From Promethearchaeum sp. (GTDB lineage Archaea > Asgardarchaeota > Lokiarchaeia > Sigyniarchaeales > Promethearchaeaceae): a stretch of 5,086 nt of DNA. Below the pieces are notes generated by a model, which made no database searches, was not told the DNA's origin, and worked only from the letters and a program-made list of their open reading frames with translations. The translations under genes and the position numbers were made by a program. The stretch lies in assembly GCA_030611625.1 (NCBI GenBank), contig JAUWPK010000273.1, positions 1-5,086 of the forward strand. The letters run 5' to 3'. Position 1 is the first letter of the stretch. Each line of letters opens with the position of its first letter. Of this stretch, positions 1 through 4,678 are shown one piece after another.

Positions 1-333
1 GTAGACAGGCGTTCCAGGGTTGGTCGGATCGGAAATATCAATGATCGCCAATCCACCAGTATGATCCGCCACGTAAGCGTAATCCCCGCTAACATAAACA
101 CCATATGCATATCCAGTCGTATCCTCGTAGTAAACATAGGATTCTTCTGGAATTTGTTGGGTAAATTCCTTCGTTGAACTCTCATCATTTGTAACAATTG
201 TTTGGTTGCTCGTTGGTAAAACCGTTGTTATTGATATCGCTAAAATGAGAGAAATCGTAATTAAAAATAATCGATTTTTTATTTTATTTATTTTTTCTAG
301 ATTTTTTATGGTTAAATGATTAAAAAAGGCCAT
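1..333 (-). CDS. LVIVD-repeat beta-propeller surface protein (N-terminal part)
   Basis: Partial gene: the reading frame is open to the left edge, so only the first 111 residues are seen. Residues 1-21 are basic (KNLEKINKIKNR). Residues 22-40 are a hydrophobic stretch (LFLITISLILAISITTVLP) that acts as a signal peptide or N-terminal anchor, so the rest should lie outside the membrane. Residues 75-111 (AYGVYVSGDYAYVADHTGG, then LAIIDISDPTNPGTPVY) match the LVIVD-type beta-propeller repeat, in which each blade has a YVA..GGL.IIDISDP core. A full protein normally has many such blades, which must lie beyond the edge. These propellers are common on archaeal cell surfaces and their ligands are mostly unknown. 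The ATG at 333 is preferred to the in-frame ATG at 339, because a TATA box centred near 357 places transcription start at about 330-333 and no Shine-Dalgarno site is present. The propeller part is more GC-rich than its surroundings. Confidence 0.85.
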   Translation of the reverse strand, partial: MAFFNHLTIKNLEKINKIKNRLFLITISLILAISITTVLPTSNQTIVTNDESSTKEFTQQIPEESYVYYEDTTGYAYGVYVSGDYAYVADHTGGLAIIDISDPTNPGTPVY

Positions 334-352
334 GAACATACATTTGTTTATC

Positions 353-362
353 TTATATATAA
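353..362 (-). promoter_or_regulatory. TATA box for the beta-propeller gene
   Basis: On the minus strand the sequence reads TTATATATAA. Its centre lies about 24 nt before the ATG at 333, the archaeal TATA-to-start distance expected for a leaderless or nearly leaderless mRNA. The alternative ATG at 339 would be only about 18 nt away. No Shine-Dalgarno sequence lies between the box and the start. Confidence 0.5.
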
Positions 363-622
363 CAGTTTTGGAAATGATCCGTGATTTTCATATAATACGA
401 TACTCTTTGGTATTATAGATAGGTTTTTTGATTTGTTTCTTTTAGTTGTAATTGGTCGAGATTCTCCACTGCTTCGACTTAAACCCATTTTCAAACCTTC
501 TCCGATTTTTATCCAACAATAGTGGAACAAGTACACAAAGAAATATCTAAAGAAGGGTAAGATGGAAAAAATAGAGAATAATTTCAAATATATCATTGTT
601 TATTGAACGGAAAAGTGCTGCG

Positions 623-634
623 TAAATTATCATT
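623..634. repeat. Left copy of a 12-bp direct repeat
   Basis: TAAATTATCATT occurs here and again, exactly and in the same orientation, at 1638-1649. The two copies bracket about 1 kb containing the micro-ORF at 677, a terminator and the membrane protein gene at 832-1611. The right copy sits at the point where the methyltransferase remnant loses its upstream coding sequence. This fits a target-site duplication or recombination junction. A 12-base match in DNA this AT-rich can also arise by chance. Confidence 0.35.
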
Positions 635-676
635 AAGGTAGTATTTCAAAAAAAACTGATGTAAATAGGTGAAAAA

Positions 677-733
677 ATGATACCTCAAACGCTCACTGCA
701 ATTTTAATAAGTCTTCCATTAATCGTTATGTAA
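677..733 (+). CDS. 18-codon micro-ORF or 5' stub of a broken membrane gene
   Basis: The frame ATG...TAA encodes MIPQTLTAILISLPLIVM, a hydrophobic peptide resembling a first transmembrane segment. It is preceded by AGGTGA (667-672), a good match to the archaeal anti-Shine-Dalgarno sequence, four bases before the ATG. A signal this good before so short a frame suggests either a genuine small membrane peptide or the surviving start of a longer gene cut by the following TAA. The same strand carries the C-terminal remnant of a membrane methyltransferase at 1641-1820. This stub could be the other end of that gene, but the link is only inferred from strand, position and hydrophobicity. Confidence 0.3.
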   Translation: MIPQTLTAILISLPLIVM

Positions 734-770
734 GCCAAAAAATAAAAAATAGCCGAGTTATTCTCGGTTA
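734..770 (-). terminator. Hairpin plus U-tract terminator of the 832-1611 gene
   Basis: CCGAG (753-757) pairs with CTCGG (763-767) around a 5-base loop. The stem extends outward by a G-T wobble and two A-T pairs to 750-770. On the minus strand it is followed by CTATTTTTTATTTTTTGG, a U-rich tail in the transcript. The structure starts about 60 bases past the stop codon of the membrane protein gene. Orientation is set by the U-rich side, since the plus-strand side has no T-run. Confidence 0.7.
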
Positions 771-831
771 GTGGTCATTTGAATCTAGATGCAGATGATC
801 ATGCTTTTAGATTTTTTTCTAAATTTTTTCC

Positions 832-1611
832 TTATCCAGCAATTTCTTGAACATAAATACTTCTTGGATATTCATCTAAAACAAATAATTGGGACCATCC
901 CGCAGCTGGTGCAATAGCCGAGCTCCAAAAAATTGAGATTGAATAAGTTCCTGCAGGTAAAATTCCTGTTTCAAAAAAAATATGCGTATTACATGGTACC
1001 TCCCAATCTGTACCTAAAGCAGAATTTATACCTGCGTATATAGCAGTTGTTCGATTTCCGACTCCTAAAATATCAAGTGTTATGTTATATTTTGTATCTC
1101 CCATAAATGTCGAACCCAACCGTAGCATTAATGCTCCATCAAATACAACATTCAATTTAGAATTACCACTCGTAGTTATATTTAGTCCTGTATCAGGTAT
1201 TTTTTCATAAGCAAATACATTCCAAAAAATATTTGCGGCAGTTTGCGACTCATTATTTTTTGTCTGCAATATAATTCCTTCAGCATTTAGATCTTCAGTT
1301 TTTGTATAACCATCTAAATCTTCTTCTTCTAAATAACCATCTAAATCTTCTTCTTCTAAATAAATTGATAAATCTTCATTCAGATTAGGAAAAAGTAATG
1401 GAAGACCAAAATATCCCCCTGCTCCAACAAGTATTAGTGTTATAAAAACACTCCCCATAATAGTTACATACGTTTTAGCCAATTTTTTCACCAATTTTAA
1501 AATTGATATTACTACATTGGGGAAACTGTTTAATATATCTTTTTCTAATGCTCTAAAACAAATCGAATAAAAACCATGAAATAGCAAAATAAAAAACAGA
1601 AATAAAAGCAT
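832..1611 (-). CDS. Membrane-anchored beta-rich surface protein with tandem-repeat stalk
   Basis: Predicted 259 residues, with no family I can name with certainty. Residues 1-19 are hydrophobic. Residues 20-48 are amphipathic and end in a basic patch (KLVKKLAKTY). Residues 52-74 form a clear transmembrane helix (MGSVFITLILVGAGGYFGLPLLF). By the positive-inside rule the C-terminus should be outside. A very acidic stalk (76-108) follows, containing two exact copies of the nonapeptide YLEEEDLDG and a third degenerate one. Residues 110-259 alternate short hydrophobic strands with turns and end with a segment around GILPAGTYSISIFWSS, recalling jelly-roll domains of phage tail or C1q-like surface proteins. 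That resemblance is by eye. N-x-S/T sequons at 120, 144, 176 and 186 fit an externally exposed, glycosylated domain. The ATG at 1611 is supported by a TATA box about 26 nt upstream. A later ATG at residue 52 would keep only the second helix. The gene has its own terminator and no operon partner. Confidence 0.8.
   Translation of the reverse strand: MLLFLFFILLFHGFYSICFRALEKDILNSFPNVVISILKLVKKLAKTYVTIMGSVFITLILVGAGGYFGLPLLFPNLNEDLSIYLEEEDLDGYLEEEDLDGYTKTEDLNAEGIILQTKNNESQTAANIFWNVFAYEKIPDTGLNITTSGNSKLNVVFDGALMLRLGSTFMGDTKYNITLDILGVGNRTTAIYAGINSALGTDWEVPCNTHIFFETGILPAGTYSISIFWSSAIAPAAGWSQLFVLDEYPRSIYVQEIAG
1306..1359 (-). repeat. Exact 27-bp tandem repeat in the stalk coding region
   Basis: Two identical 27-base units (1306-1332 and 1333-1359) are followed by a degenerate third unit reaching to about 1379. 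The unit is in phase with translation and encodes a 9-residue acidic block (YLEEEDLDG register). Identity at the DNA level, including third codon positions, points to a recent duplication by slippage. Copy number changes would lengthen or shorten the surface stalk without breaking the frame. Confidence 0.9.
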
Positions 1612-1633
1612 AATTACGCAATCTAACCGCTGA

Positions 1634-1641
1634 TTTTTAAA
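1634..1641 (-). promoter_or_regulatory. TATA box for the membrane protein gene
   Basis: The minus strand reads TTTAAAAA. Its centre lies about 26 nt before the ATG at 1611, which predicts transcription starting at or next to the start codon. There is no Shine-Dalgarno motif in the intervening bases. The box overlaps the right copy of the 12-bp direct repeat by four bases. Confidence 0.55.
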
Positions 1642-1649
1642 TTATCATT
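1638..1649. repeat. Right copy of the 12-bp direct repeat
   Basis: Exact second copy of TAAATTATCATT (first at 623-634). It overlaps the promoter of the 832-1611 gene and begins with the in-frame TAA that closes the methyltransferase remnant upstream. Joining the two copies does not by itself restore a longer methyltransferase frame, because TAA lies inside the repeat. Confidence 0.35.
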
Positions 1650-1820
1650 GGAATTTATCCAACATCAAAAGCTGAGGAGGAAACATTAATTGAGCAATTT
1701 GGAAAAGACTATATTGAATATCAACAAGAATTTGATATGTTTTTCCCAAAATTTAGGAGATCAACAAAAAAAAGATGTCTTGAAAAAAAAAGAAGATCTT
1801 TAGATAATTCCTTGAAGTAA
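1641..1820 (+). pseudogene. C-terminal remnant of an isoprenylcysteine methyltransferase-type enzyme
   Basis: The plus-strand frame from the TAA at 1638-1640 to the TAA at 1818-1820 encodes about 59 residues with no usable start. It includes SKAEEETLIEQFGKDYIEY and then a Pro-containing FFPKF. The spacing E-E-x-L-x(3)-F-G-x(2)-Y-x(2)-Y...P is the hallmark of the C-terminus of the isoprenylcysteine carboxyl methyltransferase / phospholipid methyltransferase-like family, membrane enzymes that use S-adenosylmethionine. The transmembrane helices and the SRHP-type catalytic region expected upstream are absent and replaced by the promoter of the 832-1611 gene. The end is a lysine/arginine-rich tail of low complexity that runs 21 bases into the 3' end of the GTPase gene on the other strand. 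I read it as a truncated, probably dead gene. Confidence 0.65.
1766..1791 (-). terminator. Double oligo-T terminator after the GTPase gene
   Basis: Read on the minus strand, the GTPase stop codon is followed within about 10 bases by a run of nine T (1783-1791) and then one of eight T (1766-1773). Archaeal RNA polymerase can terminate at such U-tracts without a hairpin. The same runs appear as lysine codons in the methyltransferase remnant on the plus strand. Confidence 0.5.
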
Positions 1821-2825
1821 AGAAACAAACGAATCGATTCGTTCACGTAAAAGGTGTTCTCCTTTCTTGGGTGTCATTAAAATTAGGAAAAGCGCTTGAG
1901 CAGCTCGCTTAATTCGGAATTGATCTGTATAAAATCGCTTGTTACCGCGCTCAATTACCATAGATTGCTCACCTTGAACGTCGTTTTCAAGTGAGTCGTT
2001 TAAAGTCAGAAAATAAGGAGTTGATTTGGTTAGTATTTGCTTTGATTCTTCATTCTCAAAATACTGCCCTATTACCAAAGAATTCGAATCTAAGACTAAT
2101 ATGGAATTACATTCATCTAGAGATTCCGCAAATTCTTGAATTGTCTTATCTAATAGCTCGGATTGCGGAAATATTTTTAGTAAAAGATCAGAAAATGATG
2201 AAATTATTGTCCATAAATCATAAATTGTAGTATTCGAAAAACTCACGTTGAACTCTTCTTCAACAATATTACGAATTTCATCTTTCAATTGTGAGATAAG
2301 ACCTTCTAAATGAATGCCCTCGTTTTTTGCGTAAGTTGGATCATATTTATGGAAGAAAATGTATATTAACGGTGAAATTTCTAATTTTCTGAACTCTTTA
2401 ATTACATCTGAAAAATAGGAGATCGCTTCTTCCATTCGTGATCTTTCTTGAATGTCGATAACATATATACAAACGTTGGATCTATCGAAATACTTGGTAG
2501 GTTCCTTTAAATAAGCGATGCGATATTTTTCTTGGCCACCTAAATCCCATTCACTGATATCTCGTCCTAGGTACTCGAAAATTTTGCGTTGTGCTTGTCT
2601 AGTCGGTTTTAGCATAGCGATTTGAGAGATTTCTTTTTGAAGGACTTTAATAATGCTTGTTTTTCCAGAGTTATCAAGCCCTGTGAATAGGATCTTTTCG
2701 GAAATTTCCCGATTTTTATCCTTTTTAATAATAAGCGTTTTTTCGAGATCGTACTTAATTTTCTTTTTTTTCTCTGGAATTTTCTGTTCTGGATTCTGCT
2801 CTATTTCAATTTTTTGTTCAAGCAT
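1800..2825 (-). CDS. Rag/Gtr-like small GTPase with C-terminal longin/roadblock-like domain
   Basis: 341 residues from the ATG at 2825. A charged N-terminal extension of about 40 residues (including PEKKKKIKYD) precedes the G domain. The motifs are the P-loop GLDNSGKT (49-56), switch I threonine in TRQ (75-77), G3 DLGGQ (94-98), G4 HKYD (159-162) and TTIYD (199-203). DxGGQ is shared with Arf and Rag proteins. HKxD in place of NKxD, together with TS/TTIYD, is characteristic of Rag/Gtr GTPases, which signal amino-acid status to TORC1 in eukaryotes. Residues from about 225 to the end (hydrophobic ILVLDSNSLVIGQYF strands, then helices) look like the roadblock/longin-type dimerisation domain that Rags carry in the same place. 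The protein is probably cytosolic and membrane-associated through a partner. A GTG at 2843 opens the same frame but abuts the TATA box, so the ATG is preferred. It is monocistronic, with its own promoter and terminator. Confidence 0.88.
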   Translation of the reverse strand: MLEQKIEIEQNPEQKIPEKKKKIKYDLEKTLIIKKDKNREISEKILFTGLDNSGKTSIIKVLQKEISQIAMLKPTRQAQRKIFEYLGRDISEWDLGGQEKYRIAYLKEPTKYFDRSNVCIYVIDIQERSRMEEAISYFSDVIKEFRKLEISPLIYIFFHKYDPTYAKNEGIHLEGLISQLKDEIRNIVEEEFNVSFSNTTIYDLWTIISSFSDLLLKIFPQSELLDKTIQEFAESLDECNSILVLDSNSLVIGQYFENEESKQILTKSTPYFLTLNDSLENDVQGEQSMVIERGNKRFYTDQFRIKRAAQALFLILMTPKKGEHLLRERIDSFVSLLQGII

Positions 2826-2844
2826 AGTATGAATTTCCCCCACA

Positions 2845-2852
2845 CTATAAAG
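2845..2852 (-). promoter_or_regulatory. TATA box for the GTPase gene, decides its start
   Basis: The minus strand reads CTTTATAG, centred about 24 nt before the ATG at 2825. Transcription would start close to that ATG and after the GTG at 2843, which therefore could not be used from this promoter. A G-run (2837-2841) lies 11 bases before the ATG. It could act as a weak ribosome site only if a more upstream promoter, for example the AATAATA near 2862, is used. Confidence 0.45.
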
Positions 2853-2893
2853 TAATGGTATTATTCCCCTAAAAATTATTCGCTATTCCATAA

Positions 2894-3010
2894 TTACATA
2901 TTGATAAAATTTTTTGGGAAAGGTTTAATCAAAATGCATTTTCAAATATTGAGCACTTTGAACAAGATTTTATTATCACCGATAATCTTTGGGAATTTTT
3001 ATTAACATAA
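2894..3010 (+). pseudogene. Possible C-terminal gene remnant of unknown family
   Basis: The plus-strand frame between TAA (2891-2893) and TAA (3008-3010) reads as 38 residues with a protein-like composition, for example IDKIFWERFNQNAFSNIEHF followed by EQDFIITDNLWEFLLT. It contains two tryptophans and mixed acidic and aromatic residues, unusual for random AT-rich intergenic DNA. It has no start codon, ribosome site or recognisable domain. It may be the tail of a degraded gene such as a transposase. It may equally be a chance open frame. Confidence 0.2.
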
Positions 3011-3033
3011 AAGGAAAAAAAAAACGGATATAT

Positions 3034-3090
3034 AAAATAATGGGATCATTTTGTTGACATTTAAAATAATGGAATTTATATGTTGATTTA
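3034..3090. repeat. Imperfect 29-bp tandem duplication
   Basis: AAAATAATGG recurs at 3034-3043 and 3063-3072, and GTTGA recurs at 3053-3057 and 3082-3086, both with a 29-base offset. The bases between have diverged. It lies just beyond the 3' end of the LOG-like gene, in the gap towards the GTPase gene. No hairpin terminator is visible for the operon here, only AT-rich sequence. Confidence 0.5.
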
Positions 3091-3103
3091 ATTTTTAATT
3101 TTA

Positions 3104-3634
3104 TTAAAGTTTTAAGAGACATTTTACAAAATCAATTGCATCTTCAGGTGTTTGGGCGCTGTAAATTTTATCTTTTCTTTTATTGTCTATTTTCTTATCT
3201 GCCAATTTGGTCGACCATCCACCAGTAGTGCTTAATGAAATAATCGGTTTGGCAATTTTCCATGCATAAGCAATTTCGCTTAATGTACCGCTCTCTCCAG
3301 CTATTGTAATAATTACGTCTGCAGTTGATACTAAGATTAGGTTTCGTGCTTCGCCTATCCCAGTTGGAACGATTAAATCAACATAGCGATTAGCTGATTT
3401 TTTATCTAAACCAGGAATAAATCCAATTGTAAAACCCTTAGCAGATTTTGCCCCTTTACAAACTGCTTCCATAATCCCAAATAAACCTCCGCAAACTAAA
3501 GCGAATTTTTCCTGTGCAATTAAACTTCCCAATTTTTCAGCGATTTCATAGATTTTTTCGTTTATTTCTCCAGACCCGGAACCCACAACCCCTATTATTC
3601 CTTTATAATTAGCAAACTGAAAGGAATTATTCAT
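3104..3634 (-). CDS. TIGR00725/LOG-type Rossmann-fold nucleotide-binding protein
   Basis: 176 residues, close to the usual size for TIGR00725-type proteins, which are relatives of the LOG cytokinin phosphoribohydrolases and of the algal molybdenum-cofactor carrier. Glycine-rich GVVGSGSG (15-22) opens the Rossmann fold. CGGLFGIMEAVCKGA (48-62) is the second conserved block. GEARN (95-99) keeps the arginine of the LOG motif. AGESGTLSE (112-120) occupies the place of PGGxGTxxE: the GT and final glutamate are kept but Pro becomes Ala and the second Gly becomes Glu. A basic segment (KKIDNKRKDK, 147-156) precedes the last helix. The family binds nucleotides or phosphorylated cofactors and some members hydrolyse nucleoside 5'-monophosphates. 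Activity here is uncertain because of the altered loop. The start overlaps the stop of the upstream PurM-like gene (ATGA) and has a strong Shine-Dalgarno site, so the two are translationally coupled. Confidence 0.85.
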   Translation of the reverse strand: MNNSFQFANYKGIIGVVGSGSGEINEKIYEIAEKLGSLIAQEKFALVCGGLFGIMEAVCKGAKSAKGFTIGFIPGLDKKSANRYVDLIVPTGIGEARNLILVSTADVIITIAGESGTLSEIAYAWKIAKPIISLSTTGGWSTKLADKKIDNKRKDKIYSAQTPEDAIDFVKCLLKL

Positions 3635-4605
3635 ATATAATCCTCCAAAAGAATTTCTTCGTTATTTCCATGTTTTATCCGAATTTCCTTTCTTTCATCA
3701 ACAATTCCAATTTCATAAAAGTTCATATTGGCTTCATGTACTAATCCAATAAGTTTATCCTTCGTTTCATTTTTACCAGATATCAAGAATCCCGATGTTA
3801 GAAACATAAAGATGAATTCTTCAGTAGAAAATTGTAAATCATCTGAAATTATGTGCGATTCTAATATTTCTAAATCAATTTCTGCACCTAATTTTGCATA
3901 TTGCATCATTTGAAATAATGTTCCTAAAATTCCCCCATTAGAAATGTCCTTGCATGCAGTGATGAATTTATTTTCAATCGCTGGTGATAAAAACGATCGT
4001 TTATGGTAAAATTCCTTGCTAGTTTTCATTGTAATTGTATTCCAGTAATTCTTATTTATGGGTGATGATTTTCCTTCGTGGTCCCATACAACTGCCAAAA
4101 AATCTCCAGATTTTGATCCACCTGCTGATAAAAAATGATCCACTGTGGTTGTTCCAATGATTGTTGAGGAAATTGATAAAGTTGGAGAATCTGTTGTAGT
4201 ATGACCACGAATTAGAGGTGTTTTAAAAACATTTGTTGCATCTAATACTCCCGCAAATATTTCTTTACCCATTTTATCGTCATTATATGCAATTGTTATA
4301 CTACATGCCAAAGGAGTCCCACCACAAGCAAAAATATCATCGATTCCAACATAAATCGCTGAAAAACCAGCACCATAAGGAGATTTTTCTATAAAAATTG
4401 GTAGAATTGCATCTGTTGTCAGAAGAATTAAATCTTTAGATGTAGGCTTTAATTGAATTGCAGCTGAATCTTCTCCATAGCTTGCATAAATTTGTGAAGA
4501 TTTATAACCGTAAGTGCTAATATTTTCTAAAATTGGTTTTAATTTTCTTTTTTCTTGAATATTTCTGGAATTATGAAATTTATATATGATTGAGTTTAGG
4601 TTCAT
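3631..4605 (-). CDS. PurM/ThiL-superfamily AIR-synthase-related protein
   Basis: 324 residues with the two-domain layout of the PurM/ThiL/HypE/SelD superfamily, enzymes that bind ATP and metal in a glycine/aspartate-rich dimer interface and transfer its gamma-phosphate or activate a carbonyl or amide. Visible motifs are GEDSAAI (44-50), TTDAI (63-67), GIDDIFACGGTP (87-98, the metal/ATP-binding (N/S)DIxAMGG block), RGHTTTDSP (133-141, the GGHT block) and KDISNGGILGTL (219-230, start of the C-terminal domain). The YWNTITMKT segment (187-195) and the run through KDISN...LGTL resemble, as I recall them, methanogenesis-marker-2 and sll0787/MSMEG_0567-type AIR-synthase-related proteins, whose substrates are unknown. 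There is no SelD Cys/Sec and no HypE C-terminal cysteine, so selenophosphate synthetase and HypE are unlikely. It is the first gene of an operon with the LOG-like gene. No Shine-Dalgarno precedes the ATG, so it is probably near-leaderless. Confidence 0.85.
   Translation of the reverse strand: MNLNSIIYKFHNSRNIQEKRKLKPILENISTYGYKSSQIYASYGEDSAAIQLKPTSKDLILLTTDAILPIFIEKSPYGAGFSAIYVGIDDIFACGGTPLACSITIAYNDDKMGKEIFAGVLDATNVFKTPLIRGHTTTDSPTLSISSTIIGTTTVDHFLSAGGSKSGDFLAVVWDHEGKSSPINKNYWNTITMKTSKEFYHKRSFLSPAIENKFITACKDISNGGILGTLFQMMQYAKLGAEIDLEILESHIISDDLQFSTEEFIFMFLTSGFLISGKNETKDKLIGLVHEANMNFYEIGIVDERKEIRIKHGNNEEILLEDYI
3641..3646 (-). promoter_or_regulatory. Strong Shine-Dalgarno site of the LOG-like gene
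   Basis: The minus strand reads GGAGGA, six bases before the ATG at 3634 and inside the 3' end of the PurM-like gene. Together with the ATGA stop/start overlap it fixes this start codon and predicts translational coupling. It is the strongest ribosome site on the minus strand of the window. Confidence 0.85.
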
Positions 4606-4616
4606 TTTTATATATT

Positions 4617-4633
4617 AATTGATTAAATCAATT
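4617..4633. promoter_or_regulatory. 17-nt perfect palindrome, candidate operator
   Basis: AATTGATT-A-AATCAATT is a perfect inverted repeat of 8 + 8 bases around one base. It lies between the likely TATA box (4632-4639) and the start codon (4605) of the PurM-like gene, where a bound dimeric repressor would block initiation. It does not precede a U-run suitable for a terminator of either flanking gene. Confidence 0.45.
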
Positions 4634-4639
4634 TTTATG
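4632..4639 (-). promoter_or_regulatory. TATA-like box for the PurM-LOG operon
   Basis: The minus strand reads CATAAAAA, centred about 30 nt before the ATG at 4605. This predicts a leader of only a few bases. A better-looking TATATAAAA (4606-4614) touches the start codon and is too close to serve this start. Confidence 0.35.
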
Positions 4640-4662
4640 TTTTCTAAAAAATCCAACAATAA

Positions 4663-4670
4663 CTATATAT
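4663..4670 (+). promoter_or_regulatory. TATA box for the longin-like gene
   Basis: CTATATAT is centred near 4667, predicting transcription start near 4693-4694 and a leader of about 16 bases before the ATG at 4710. That leader contains GGGTG (4700-4704), a partial match to the archaeal Shine-Dalgarno consensus five bases before the ATG. A second A/T box near 4677-4684 would instead give a leaderless transcript. Confidence 0.45.
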
Positions 4671-4678
4671 CAAAAAAA

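Larger units (their letters stand above)
363..749. other. Intergenic stretch with no confident gene
   Basis: About 390 bases without a protein I can recognise. A minus-strand frame of 82 codons (348-596) has a hydrophobic N-terminus of about 30 residues and then a basic tail containing GLSRSSGESRPITTKRNK. It has no clear promoter or ribosome binding site, its end overlaps the TATA box of the propeller gene, and I match it to no family, so I do not call it a gene. The patch around 440-520 is visibly more GC-rich than its flanks and contains a GTCGA/TCGAC inverted pair, so it may be a relic of something conserved. I looked for a tRNA cloverleaf here and found none. Confidence 0.4.

Noticed and set aside
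455..490. Possible tRNA-like element (GGTCGAGATTC...)
   Set aside because: The T-loop consensus is incomplete, and no acceptor stem or anticodon arm with a 7-base loop can be built around it on either strand.
511..521. ATCCAACAATA shared with 4651-4661
   Set aside because: A single 11-base match at unrelated positions is expected by chance in a window this AT-rich and has no structural context.
348..596. Minus-strand 82-codon frame as a real gene
   Set aside because: No promoter or ribosome site, no recognised family, and its end overlaps the TATA box of the propeller gene. Kept only as a remark on the intergenic stretch.
806..823. TTTAGA / TCTAAA hairpin after the membrane protein gene
   Set aside because: Only A-T rich pairs around a 6-base loop and no U-run on the correct side. 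The CCGAG hairpin at 750-770 is the better terminator.
1991..2230. Plus-strand 79-codon frame
   Set aside because: It lies entirely inside the GTPase gene on the opposite strand, has no family resemblance, and the GTPase frame is strongly supported by its motifs.
3728..3913. Plus-strand 61-codon frame
   Set aside because: Antisense shadow of the C-terminal domain of the PurM-like gene.
3631..4605. Selenophosphate synthetase (SelD) or HypE assignment
   Set aside because: No Cys/Sec-containing glycine loop near the N-terminus and no C-terminal cysteine of HypE type. The N-terminal motif is GEDSAAI, and the C-terminal block KDISNGG...LGTL fits other AIR-synthase-related groups better.
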